In this document: positions 8,786 to 17,648 of the stretch, piece after piece
Numbering within the stretch: position 1 is the first letter of the stretch
Layout of the letters: the number at the start of each line of letters is the position of its first letter
Assembly: GCA_946538525.1 (NCBI GenBank)
Contig: CAMNGU010000010.1
Coordinates: 1-36,425, forward strand
Reading direction: 5' to 3'
Source of the DNA: an uncultured Lachnospiraceae bacterium
GTDB taxonomy: Bacteria; Bacillota; Clostridia; Lachnospirales; Lachnospiraceae
Length of the DNA stretch: 36,425 nt
Translations under genes and position numbers: made by a program
The notes under the pieces: generated by a model
Database searches by the model: none
What the model was told of the DNA's origin: nothing
Seen by the model: only the letters and a program-made list of their open reading frames with translations

Positions 8786-8829
8786 ATATCCTCTTTGCTG
8801 GATGAAAATCTGGCAAAGGGGATATTTTT
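8786..8829 (+). terminator. Terminator-like hairpin, copy 1 of a repeated element
   Basis: ATATCCTCTTTGC pairs with GCAAAGGGGATAT (one G-T pair) around TGGATGAAAATCTG, followed by TTTTTG. It terminates the paralog pair. Its stem and loop recur almost unchanged at 10374-10415, after the MATE gene. Confidence 0.7.
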
Positions 8830-8965
8830 GGATATTTTTGGAAGAATCGGGCAAAGGAAATTTATTTCATAACAAAAAATCGGCAAAGTAAGATAAAAAG
8901 TCACTATTGTATTTTTGATATATGGATTATACTATTTCACGATTTTTTGATAGGATGAGGAATTA

Positions 8966-10339
8966 ATGGAAAAGAATAGAACAACCGTCATAGACGAAAA
9001 TACCCCACTTCTTGTATTGGCAGGTCCTATGTTTCTGGAACTCCTGCTTAATACGATGCTGAATAATGTTGATACGCTCATGCTAAGTCATTATGACGAG
9101 TACGCTGTTGGAGCAGTAGGAAATGCAAACACCATCATGTTCATGATGAACATACTTTTTAATATCATAGCTACAGCGACAAGTGTTGTTGTGGCACAGT
9201 ACCTTGGTGCAAAGAAGTATGACAAAATGAATATGATATATACTCTGTCTGTAGCAGTAAATCTCGTTTTAGGTTTGGTGCTTAGCGCAGTATTCTGTGC
9301 AGCTAATCCATTTATTATGGATTTTCTACATGTGTCTCCAGAGATGCGTCCGTTATCCATGATATATATCTATATTGTTGGTGGCGGCGGATTCTTAATG
9401 GCAGTGTCAAATGTTATGCTGCAGATTCTGCGCTGTAACGGATATACCAAAATTGGTATGAGAGTTACATTTTGCATCAACATTATTAACATCATAGGAA
9501 ATTACATTTTCTTGTATGGACCGTTAAAAAATCTAAGTATGGGAGTAGCCGGAGTAGCTATTTCCACAGTTGCAGCAAGATTTCTTGCAGTTATAGCGCT
9601 TATAGTGTTTTTCTATGTAACAAAGACTGGAAAGATATCTCTACGCTATTTAAAGCCATTTCCTGTAGGACTTCTTTCTAAGATGATAAAGATAGGTCTT
9701 CCTTCTGCAGGTGAGAATCTTACATATAATCTTTACCAGACAACAATGCTGTCCTTCATAAATGCTATGGGAAATGATGCTGTAAATGCCAGGGCATATT
9801 GCAATACACTTATATCATTTGCGATGATCTTTTCAAATGCGTGTGCTATGTCTACCCAGATAATTACAGGACATCTGGTAGGAGCGGGAAAAAATGATGA
9901 GGCATATAAAAGAGTGTTTAAGACTCTTAGAACTTCCATGCCAATAACTATTGCGTTGGCATCACTAAATGCAATCCTTTGTGGATTTACGCTGCAAATT
10001 TTCACAGATAATGCGAATATCATAGCCCTTGGTCAGAAGATTATGATAGCGGATATATTTGTAGAAACAGGGCGTTGCCTGAATATGACATTTGTTAACA
10101 GTCTCAAGGCGGCAGGTGCCTATATGTTCCCATTCATAGCGGGAGTCCTATGTAACTGGGGACTGGGACTTACCACAGGATACTGCGTGGGCGTTGCATT
10201 TGGTCTAGGGGTTGCAGGTATATTTATAGGAACTGCAACGGACGAATGTATACGAGGACTAATAGTCATGTACTATTGGTATAAGAAAAAATGGCTTGGG
10301 AAGTCTGTGGTGGATAATAAAGATGTTCTTGTTGAGTGA
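8966..10339 (+). CDS. MATE-family multidrug/metabolite efflux transporter
   Basis: The 457-residue integral membrane protein has about twelve hydrophobic segments in two halves, as expected for the MATE (multi-antimicrobial extrusion) family. These proteins expel cationic or aromatic compounds using an H+ or Na+ gradient. Family-like features include the N-terminal PLLVLAGPMFLELLLNTMLNNVDTLML-type first helix region (from about residue 10), a VVAQYLGAKKYDKM loop near residue 75, the second-half GLPSAGENLTYNL segment near 245, and TQIITGHLVGAGKNDEA near 297. The start is supported by GATGAGG before the ATG. The substrate cannot be inferred. It is a single-gene unit flanked on both sides by the same terminator-like hairpin. 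Confidence 0.9.
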   Translation: MEKNRTTVIDENTPLLVLAGPMFLELLLNTMLNNVDTLMLSHYDEYAVGAVGNANTIMFMMNILFNIIATATSVVVAQYLGAKKYDKMNMIYTLSVAVNLVLGLVLSAVFCAANPFIMDFLHVSPEMRPLSMIYIYIVGGGGFLMAVSNVMLQILRCNGYTKIGMRVTFCINIINIIGNYIFLYGPLKNLSMGVAGVAISTVAARFLAVIALIVFFYVTKTGKISLRYLKPFPVGLLSKMIKIGLPSAGENLTYNLYQTTMLSFINAMGNDAVNARAYCNTLISFAMIFSNACAMSTQIITGHLVGAGKNDEAYKRVFKTLRTSMPITIALASLNAILCGFTLQIFTDNANIIALGQKIMIADIFVETGRCLNMTFVNSLKAAGAYMFPFIAGVLCNWGLGLTTGYCVGVAFGLGVAGIFIGTATDECIRGLIVMYYWYKKKWLGKSVVDNKDVLVE

Positions 10340-10373
10340 AAAAATCTAAAGGATAAATGACTATGTAAATACA

Positions 10374-10415
10374 TTTCCCCTTTGCTGGACGAAAATCTGG
10401 CAAAGGGGATTTTTG
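10374..10415 (+). terminator. Terminator-like hairpin, copy 2 of a repeated element
   Basis: CCCCTTTGC (10377-10385) pairs with GCAAAGGGG (10400-10408) around TGGACGAAAATCTG, followed by ATTTTTG. Stem and loop are nearly the same as at 8786-8829, with one base changed in the loop. It ends the MATE transcript. Confidence 0.7.
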
Positions 10416-10518
10416 TTGGAAAAGAAGTGCGAATATTTCTATCCGCAACATATTGTAAATAAAGAGCTTCCAAACCGCCAAGATTTGTGTATCAAGGCTT
10501 TAATAATCTAGAGTTTTG

Positions 10519-10527
10519 TGGTACAAT
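10519..10527 (+). promoter_or_regulatory. Extended -10 promoter for the condensin operon
   Basis: TGGTACAAT fits an extended -10 (TGnTATAAT) with a weak TTTAAT 17 bp upstream. It lies about 100 bp before the JetA-like ATG. The leader between them holds a CCACAG/CTGTGG inverted repeat at about 10549-10578. The rest of the 287-bp gap is the preceding terminator and AT-rich spacer. Confidence 0.45.
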
Positions 10528-10626
10528 ATCATGGCTGAAGTGTGCCCACAGAGGTTTACATAATGTGGCGACTGTGGATTATTACTTCGGATATAGAAAA
10601 AATAGAGAGACATACAGGACAGTCTG

Positions 10627-12222
10627 ATGGCAGATAAACACACTTTAATCGATGATATCATCAAGAATCATACAGAACGAATACTAAATCTTCGTAAGTT
10701 CTATCCTTTTTTTGCGCTTTCTGAAGGAACCTTCAGTCAGTATAAGGATGGTGCTTTTCGTTTTCTTGATATGGGATATATAACACTTGCCATCCTTAGA
10801 TATTTTATTAACGAAAATAGTTTCAATGATAGTCCTGTTACATATAATGGATATGCTGAGTTCTGCAAGGAAATGTTAGCTCGAGACTTTGATGTGGTAT
10901 CAGGTGCTCCAGTAAAAATAAAAAGAGAGTCATCCGAAGAAGTTTCGGGAGATGTTGATAAAAATGCAGTATACACAAAAGATGAAATTGATGAACTAAT
11001 TAGATACATTTTCGATAAGCTCCGTAACTATGGAAGGGCATTTGAGTTTTCTTTCTATGACCCAGCTGAGAAAAAGTCCAAGACGGCGAGAGTCAGAGTT
11101 ATCGACAGTACAGTTAAGGAAGATGAGGTGGTTTACACTATCACCGAAGACGGAATAGAATTCTACCTCACCACTAAAGAGGTGAGAGACGAGAGCCGTA
11201 TCAACATGGATCAGCTGCTTCTTGAGAAACTGATCAAGTCCGAGAACTTCCGTGGAAGTATCGATGTTATCCAGAGAATCAACATAGAGGTTAAGGCGCT
11301 TGAGAAATACCGTCAGGAGGTTGTGGAGCTTCTGCTTTCCGATATTCACCAGGGAACCAAAGCGGTGGATGAATATATGGACCGTACATCTGTATGGTTT
11401 GCTGAGGAGAGAAAGTCTTTCGCCAGAAACAGAGAGCTGGTTGATAAGGCGGTGGCAAGACTTACATTTGACGGTGATACCAAGACTGCCCGAGATATAA
11501 CAACACTTCAGACTGTACTGAAGCAGACTATTGAGAATCATAGCGCTCTGATTGCGGCAACGGCAGAATTGTCCAGGTTCTCCGATGAAATGATCCGCAG
11601 GAGCAGAGTAAGAAGCCTAAGAAAGTCATTTGACTTTGAAAATATACTGAATAGATTTGTGGCAGAGGATAGACCGGACCTGATGAGCGAGCTTATCGCT
11701 CCGCTGATGCTTCCTCGCAGAAGAAAGTCCCTGGCCATTTCCACCATCGACAACATCGTTCTTCATAAGACTGCCGAGTCACTGAAGGGCGAGAAGAGAG
11801 AAGAGGTGAAGGCGGATCTTAACTTCAAGTATGAAGACGAGATACTGAATGAAAATGTGGGCCATAACTTCATGCTTCTCTTCAAGGAACTCCTTGGCAG
11901 ACTGAAGCGCTGGGATAAGGTCACCCTTCAGGAGTATGGAGCAATCCTAGAAGTTAAGTTTGGACAGGACATTTATAAGAATAGAGATTACTACGCATTT
12001 CTGACTCACCTGGCTGGAAAGGAAGAGTACAGCATGGAGAAAATCAGAGATGACGCTGAAACCTTCCTTGAGGAAATGGTGGCGGCACATTTATCCGAAG
12101 ATGATTACGACGAATATGAAGGTGCAGCATTCGGAATAGAATTTGGAAATGAGACTATTAAACTTCAGCTTGATGATGAAGAGATAGCTGAAATTACAGA
12201 TATGACATTCGTGAAAAAATGA
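10627..12222 (+). CDS. jetA: Kleisin-like subunit of a Wadjet/MksBEF-type condensin (JetA-like)
   Basis: The 531-residue cytoplasmic protein is mostly helical with charged segments. From its resemblance to the DUF5716/JetA family and its place before a KITE-like and an SMC-like gene, it should be the kleisin-like bridge of an SMC complex. Residues about 1-95 look like a winged-helix segment (ILRYFINENSF), followed by an acidic insert at about 98-120, a conserved-looking FEFSFYDP block near 140-150, and a long helical middle (about 195-390) that includes DEYMDRTSVWFAEERKSFA. The C-terminus (about 410-530) is acidic. The start has only a weak GGACAG site but fits the promoter distance. G+C looks higher than in the flanking surface genes. 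The exact family is from memory of architecture; the role rests strongly on the operon. Confidence 0.7.
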   Translation: MADKHTLIDDIIKNHTERILNLRKFYPFFALSEGTFSQYKDGAFRFLDMGYITLAILRYFINENSFNDSPVTYNGYAEFCKEMLARDFDVVSGAPVKIKRESSEEVSGDVDKNAVYTKDEIDELIRYIFDKLRNYGRAFEFSFYDPAEKKSKTARVRVIDSTVKEDEVVYTITEDGIEFYLTTKEVRDESRINMDQLLLEKLIKSENFRGSIDVIQRINIEVKALEKYRQEVVELLLSDIHQGTKAVDEYMDRTSVWFAEERKSFARNRELVDKAVARLTFDGDTKTARDITTLQTVLKQTIENHSALIAATAELSRFSDEMIRRSRVRSLRKSFDFENILNRFVAEDRPDLMSELIAPLMLPRRRKSLAISTIDNIVLHKTAESLKGEKREEVKADLNFKYEDEILNENVGHNFMLLFKELLGRLKRWDKVTLQEYGAILEVKFGQDIYKNRDYYAFLTHLAGKEEYSMEKIRDDAETFLEEMVAAHLSEDDYDEYEGAAFGIEFGNETIKLQLDDEEIAEITDMTFVKK

Positions 12223-12237
12223 TAAATGTAATTTAGT

Positions 12238-12316
12238 AAATCTAAGAAAAATCTAAAAAGAATTTTTATGAGAATCTAAGAAGAAATCTAAGAAAGAATC
12301 TATAAAGGAATCTATA
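12238..12316 (+). repeat. Degenerate AATCTA tandem repeats between jetA-like and jetB-like genes
   Basis: The 94-bp gap after the JetA-like stop is built mostly from six imperfect units around AATCTAAGAA or AATCTATAA, ending in AAAGGAATCTATA just before the next ATG. The last unit doubles as the ribosome binding site region. No terminator is present, so the genes are likely co-transcribed. Confidence 0.5.
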
Positions 12317-13162
12317 ATGGAAAGAAATCTTGAAAAAGCACTTGATATATACAGCGTACTTGCCACAGGCAGGAGCATTTCCGCAAAGGACAAGGAGACG
12401 GCAGAATTATATAACGCTTTCTATTCAGAGTCTGAGGTATATGATACAGTAACAGGACTGCTGAAGAGACTTAACCTTAAGCTGTATGAATATAATGAAT
12501 CGATTTTCGTAACAGCCGGTTCCGGAAATAAAATCTTTGGTTATACAAATGATGATCTGAAGAAGCAGCTGGGACTCAGACTGAATAAGGAACTGTACCT
12601 GGTTTACTTCATCGCCTACGAGGCACTGCTGCAGTTCTATAAGACTTCCGATTCCTACCAGATTAAGGACTACATCAGAACCGATGAGCTGATTGAATCA
12701 GTGAATAAAGAGCTGAACAGAATCAGCAGCGACGCATCAGTTTATTCAGATGAAGATCTGTCTGACGACTCATTTAAAGCAGTGGCTCTTCTCTGGGATG
12801 GACTTCCTCCAATGATAAATGAGGATAGAGACAGGACCAAGGCTTCAAGAGGTTCCAGAATGGGATTCGTTAAGCTGACAGCAAATCTTCTTTCTGCTGA
12901 GGGAATCTTCACAGTGATAGACGACAGACTTTATCCAACTGACAGATTCCATGCCATAGCAGAGAACTACTTTGAGGAGACAGGAAGCGAGATCTTCGCA
13001 AAGCTGGAGCAGGCTGCGGAGGAAAGAGACGATAAGGCTTCTGACAGAATAGTAGAGAAGTCATCAGATTTTGAAAAAACACAGGAAAAAGTATCTGAGA
13101 TAGATTCTTCTGAGGATATGGATTCTACAGAAGATATAAATGAGGATTCAGACAATGCCTAG
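12317..13162 (+). CDS. jetB: KITE-like subunit of a Wadjet/MksBEF-type condensin (JetB-like)
   Basis: The 281-residue protein sits between the kleisin-like and SMC-like genes, the position of MksE/JetB, and resembles the DUF6063 family as far as I can judge by eye. Residues about 1-215 look like tandem winged-helix domains (FYSESEVYDTVTGLLKRLNL; FVKLTANLLSAEGIFTVIDD; RLYPTDRFHAIAENYF). In related complexes such subunits bind the kleisin and DNA. The last about 50 residues are a strongly acidic Ser/Glu/Asp tail (SSEDMDSTEDINEDSD) that probably arose at the overlap with the next gene. Its stop overlaps the next start by 8 bp (ATGCCTAG), suggesting translational coupling. AAAGGA lies before the ATG. 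Confidence 0.7.
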   Translation: MERNLEKALDIYSVLATGRSISAKDKETAELYNAFYSESEVYDTVTGLLKRLNLKLYEYNESIFVTAGSGNKIFGYTNDDLKKQLGLRLNKELYLVYFIAYEALLQFYKTSDSYQIKDYIRTDELIESVNKELNRISSDASVYSDEDLSDDSFKAVALLWDGLPPMINEDRDRTKASRGSRMGFVKLTANLLSAEGIFTVIDDRLYPTDRFHAIAENYFEETGSEIFAKLEQAAEERDDKASDRIVEKSSDFEKTQEKVSEIDSSEDMDSTEDINEDSDNA

Positions 13163-16100
13163 TATCAATCGAATTAGAGTTAACAATGTAAAATATAATT
13201 TCGGAACTCAGGGGTACGACGATTTCTCCATGAGAATGTACGGACGCAACACTCTCTACGACCTGGCAAATGGTGGTGGTAAGAGTGTTCTTATGCTGCT
13301 TCTCATGCAGAATCTGATACCTAACTGTACCCTTGATGATAAGCAGCCTATCGAGAAGCTTTTCAGGGATCCAAGCAATACGGTTATCCATTCCCTCATT
13401 GAGTGGAAGCTGGATCCATGTGATGTGAAGGAAGGCATGCGTTACATGACCACAGGTTTTGCTGCAAAGAAGGCAGCCACAGTGGACGGACAGGCTGAGG
13501 ACAAGTCCGGCGACGGTGATGCAGGGCAAAATGGAACTGCTCAGATAGAGTACTTCAACTATGTTATCTTCTACAGAGATTACAACAAAAATGATATCAT
13601 CAACCTTCCGCTTGTGAAGGACAACGAACGCATTTCCTATAAGGCGCTTCGTAATTATCTTCACGACCTGGCGAGAAATGATAAGAACATGATCGTTCAG
13701 ATATTTGACCGTAAGGGCGAGTACCAGAAGTTCATTGCTGACTATGGTCTCTACGAAAGTCACTGGGAGATAATTCGTGGTATCAATAAGACAGAGGGAC
13801 ATGTAAGAACCTACTTCGAGACCAACTATAAGACCACCCGTCGTGTCATCGAGGATCTGCTCATCGAGGAGATAATCGAGAAGGCATATCAGGCTAAGAC
13901 AGACAGGGAGTCAGATAAGACTGAAAGCACAGTATCACTTCTCATGACAATTCAGGAGGAGCTGAAGAGTCTTGCTGAGAAGAAGAAGGATATTCAGAGA
14001 TACGATCATGAGCAGGAGCTGGTTCAGCTTCTCATAGACAGAATCCAGTCCTTCATGGAGCTGTATAAAGAGCAGGAAGCAACTGCTGAGCAGTGCGGTC
14101 GTGTTCTTGTTACACTTCAGAATGAGAAGGATTCCAGAGAGGAAAGAACCAACGAGCTTCGTGACAGCATAAGTGAACTGGAGAACAAGCTGAAGCTGTC
14201 CAGAGAGCTGGTTGAGATATATAAGATTTACAAGGATATTGAAGAGCTGGAGAAGAGGAACAGCCTTATCTCCAGTAAGCAGGCAGATCTTACCAGGATT
14301 TCTTCCGACATGGATATGCAGGATAAGGCGTACCGCGAGAGACTGGCGGTCAGCGACTATCTTGAGTTGAAGAAGGCAAAGAGTGAGCTGGATGCCCTGA
14401 AGAAGGATAAGAGCGAAATCTCCAAGGATGCTCAGAACATCTACACAGTTGTTGCCAATATCCGTGACAGAATGGATAAGAGATTTGCTGCTATAGATGA
14501 GAGAAAGGCTCCAATAGAGGAGTTAGTAAACCAGATAAATGAGTCTCTTGCCAAGCAGAATAAAATTAAGGCTGAGGCAGAGACAGAGATGGCGGTCATC
14601 AGTAGCCGTCAGGATTATATCGATAGAGATATCGAAGAATGTAACAGGGGTCTGAATGACCTGAAGGGTGACATAGATTATGCCCTGATGATGGATCCTG
14701 GTCAGTCTATTAAAACTGAAACAGAGAAATATAAGGGACTGGAAAGAAGTCTTGAAACTCTGGAGGATCAGCTGACAGAACTTTCAGAAGCAGGTTCTGC
14801 TCTTCAGGAGAAGCTGAATCAGCAGAGAAATGAAAGCAGCGAGATAAAGGGAAAACTTTCTACTCTTGAGGAAAGAGTTGAGGAGTTCAGAAGTATAAAG
14901 GATAAGTTCCGTTCTATCTGCAGCATTTACGCGGATGATGCAAATGCTCAGGCAGAGGTGGTGGAGCAGAAGCTTCAGGACAGATCCAGTGCGCTGGTTA
15001 TCAAGACCTACGAGCTGAAGAAGAATATGGAAAGTCTGGAAAAGCGTGAGAAGGATATTCGTTCCGGCAGACTTATAGAGCCTACAGAGGCAGTGGAAAA
15101 GGTTATAGATTACATTTTCACAAGACACGGTATGCAGGCTATGTATGGAATGGACTATATCTCAGCTCTTTCGGATGCAAAGAAGGAAGAGATGCTTGCA
15201 AAGGTACCAGGACTTCCTTATGGAATAATTGTTGAAAATATGCCAAAGCTCATGGAGGATGCAGGGCTTAAGGAACTGGATATAGATTCAGAAGTGGTTC
15301 TCTATGGAAGGGAACTTCTTGAGGAAGCAGGAATTCTTCTTGGAGACGGAGTCGAAGTAGTAAGAAGAGAGAAGGATTTCTTTATTGAATCTCGTTTCCA
15401 GGATCAGAAGCTTAGACTTCTTGGGGCTGACATGGATGATCTTCAGGAGGATATCAGAAACAGCGAGAATATGCTGGAGACTCTTCAGGATGATATGGAA
15501 TTCGTCAGAACCTATAGGGAGCGTGGATATGCAACTGCAGAGGCTGATTACGAAGAAGCAAGGAAGACTCTTGCAGTAGTTGAAGAAGAAATTAAAAAGC
15601 TTGTTGAAGAGCTGAATAGTAATGATAGAAAACAGAATCAGACTAAGCTTCAGATTGAGGATACACATCATCAGATGAAGGTGATGGATGCTGAACTTAT
15701 CAGCCTTAGCAAGGCAGTTTCTTATCAGGATAAGATAAGTGAATTGTCCCGAGTAAAGGATGGTCTAAGGAGAGACAGAACAAGACTTGAGAAAGAATTA
15801 GAAGGAGCGGTTCAGAAGATCAGGACACTGGAAATGAAAGCTCTTGAGCAGAAGTCTATCAGTGAAGGTCTCAGTAACGAAAGGCTGGAGCTGGAGCATA
15901 AATGGGACAATAAATATGCAGTTTACTATATTGAAGGAACCCCATTTCCACCACTTGATATGGATGAGACCGAACTGGAAAAGGCATTTGAAGCGGCTCT
16001 TGGTTCCTCTGGTGAAAGCAGAATGTCTCTTGAAAAAGAAAGACTTCTGGAAGAAACCCTTAAGGGTACAATCGAAAGAATTACTAAAAATATAAACAAA

Positions 16101-17600
16101 CTCGGGGTTGACATAACTCTACTGGAACAAGTGGATAATTCGTCTCACATTTCGCCTGTTAGTGATGAAGTTCTTGAAGCAATGAAGAAGGAACTGGACA
16201 GACTGCAGAGTGAGAAAAATGCACTGGAGAAAGAACTTTCCGGTGTGGAAACAGATAAGGCTCGTCTTGAAGGAAGTATCGAATATGCCAAGAACAGGCT
16301 GAGCATGGAGTATGGAGAGGACGCGCTTCAGAAGCTGGGTGAGATAAGAAATGAGGATGGCTCATTTGACACCAATAAGGCACTGGAGGAGCAGAAGATT
16401 CTTGCTGGTCAGGCTGAAGAACAGCTGTACAGTCAGCGAAAAGCTCTTGATAAGTTGGAGAAAACAGCCAGAGGAAATGATGATCTTATCAAGCTGGCAA
16501 CTAGAATTGTTGATTCCAATAAGATTTCTTTAGCTGGTCTCGAACCGCTAGATGCACCGGAAGCGTTGAGTAACATTTCCACAGATTTCGATAATCTTAT
16601 ACTTAAGTATGACAAGATATCCAAGTCCATTGACAGAGCTAAGGCGGATATGCTGAAGGTTAAGATGAGTGTTTATGATACTCTGACCACCATGAATGTT
16701 CTGGAGCTGGCAATGTCAATCCGTGAGGATGTGGTAATACCGGATAGCAGAAAGGATGCAGAGCAGCTGCTTAAGCGTCTGGAGGATGTTGTAGGAATTA
16801 TCCTTCTTGAGAGAGACCGCATAGAGAAGAGTCTCACCAGTATGCAGCAGCTGAAGGACAGCTTCGTGGATCAGTGCGTGGAGCGTTGTCTGGATGTTCG
16901 TTCCGAGCTGGATAAGCTTACAAAGCTTTCGGAGATTACCATGGGAGATGAGAAGGTTCAGATGATCCGTCTCACTATTCCTTATGTGAAGGATGAATTC
17001 ATCAAGGACCGAATGGCAGAATATATTGACAACATCGTGGCGGAAGTAGATAAGAAGGAAAATGAGTCTGATAGGCAGAAGTTCCTTGGTCAGAACCTTT
17101 CTATGAAAAAGCTTTTCTCTGTCATAGTAACTGATATGTCGAAGATCAGGCTGATGCTGTATAAGCGTGAGAGGATTAGAGAACAGAGTAGATATCTTAG
17201 ATATGAGGAAGCGGTAGGAAGTACCGGACAGTCACAGGGTATCTACATTCAGTTCCTGATATCCATCATCAACTATATTGCGGGTATGTATGCAGTTGCA
17301 GACAGTACCAGCAGAGCCAAGACGCTATTTATAGATAACCCATTTGGAGCGGCTAAGGATATTTATATCTGGGAGCCAATCTTTAGTCTGCTGGCTGAAA
17401 ATAACTGTCAGCTTATTGTTCCTGCCCGTGGTGCTACACCTGAAATCACAGGTAAGTTCGATATCAATTATGTACTGGGACAGCAGATGACTGGAAATAG
17501 AACTACTACAGTTGTTGTTAACTACACCAGCAAGACAAAGGGCGAGGAACTGGAGTACAAGGCACTCAATTACGAGCAGCAGACCTTTGATTTTATATAG
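13155..17600 (+). CDS. jetC: SMC-like coiled-coil ATPase of a Wadjet/MksBEF-type condensin (JetC-like)
   Basis: The 1481-residue protein has SMC architecture. The N-terminal head carries a P-loop (LANGGGKSVLM, K43). Long coiled coils (about 230-620 and 760-1330) flank a globular hinge-like stretch (about 645-750, starting near RHGMQAMYG). The C-terminal head has an ABC-signature-like STGQSQ (1356-1361) and a Walker B-like TLFIDNPFG with D1394. The residue after that Asp is N1395 where canonical SMC proteins have the catalytic Glu. I prefer the ATG at 13155 (MPSINRIRV) over 13140 because GAGGAT lies at good distance and JetC-like proteins begin at such a motif. In Wadjet complexes this ATPase extrudes plasmid DNA loops. 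The gene overlaps the previous one by 8 bp. Confidence 0.8.
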   Translation: MPSINRIRVNNVKYNFGTQGYDDFSMRMYGRNTLYDLANGGGKSVLMLLLMQNLIPNCTLDDKQPIEKLFRDPSNTVIHSLIEWKLDPCDVKEGMRYMTTGFAAKKAATVDGQAEDKSGDGDAGQNGTAQIEYFNYVIFYRDYNKNDIINLPLVKDNERISYKALRNYLHDLARNDKNMIVQIFDRKGEYQKFIADYGLYESHWEIIRGINKTEGHVRTYFETNYKTTRRVIEDLLIEEIIEKAYQAKTDRESDKTESTVSLLMTIQEELKSLAEKKKDIQRYDHEQELVQLLIDRIQSFMELYKEQEATAEQCGRVLVTLQNEKDSREERTNELRDSISELENKLKLSRELVEIYKIYKDIEELEKRNSLISSKQADLTRISSDMDMQDKAYRERLAVSDYLELKKAKSELDALKKDKSEISKDAQNIYTVVANIRDRMDKRFAAIDERKAPIEELVNQINESLAKQNKIKAEAETEMAVISSRQDYIDRDIEECNRGLNDLKGDIDYALMMDPGQSIKTETEKYKGLERSLETLEDQLTELSEAGSALQEKLNQQRNESSEIKGKLSTLEERVEEFRSIKDKFRSICSIYADDANAQAEVVEQKLQDRSSALVIKTYELKKNMESLEKREKDIRSGRLIEPTEAVEKVIDYIFTRHGMQAMYGMDYISALSDAKKEEMLAKVPGLPYGIIVENMPKLMEDAGLKELDIDSEVVLYGRELLEEAGILLGDGVEVVRREKDFFIESRFQDQKLRLLGADMDDLQEDIRNSENMLETLQDDMEFVRTYRERGYATAEADYEEARKTLAVVEEEIKKLVEELNSNDRKQNQTKLQIEDTHHQMKVMDAELISLSKAVSYQDKISELSRVKDGLRRDRTRLEKELEGAVQKIRTLEMKALEQKSISEGLSNERLELEHKWDNKYAVYYIEGTPFPPLDMDETELEKAFEAALGSSGESRMSLEKERLLEETLKGTIERITKNINKLGVDITLLEQVDNSSHISPVSDEVLEAMKKELDRLQSEKNALEKELSGVETDKARLEGSIEYAKNRLSMEYGEDALQKLGEIRNEDGSFDTNKALEEQKILAGQAEEQLYSQRKALDKLEKTARGNDDLIKLATRIVDSNKISLAGLEPLDAPEALSNISTDFDNLILKYDKISKSIDRAKADMLKVKMSVYDTLTTMNVLELAMSIREDVVIPDSRKDAEQLLKRLEDVVGIILLERDRIEKSLTSMQQLKDSFVDQCVERCLDVRSELDKLTKLSEITMGDEKVQMIRLTIPYVKDEFIKDRMAEYIDNIVAEVDKKENESDRQKFLGQNLSMKKLFSVIVTDMSKIRLMLYKRERIREQSRYLRYEEAVGSTGQSQGIYIQFLISIINYIAGMYAVADSTSRAKTLFIDNPFGAAKDIYIWEPIFSLLAENNCQLIVPARGATPEITGKFDINYVLGQQMTGNRTTTVVVNYTSKTKGEELEYKALNYEQQTFDFI

Positions 17601-17648
17601 ATTCAAAACTATAAATACATATAAAACTATCAAGGATATAAATCGATA

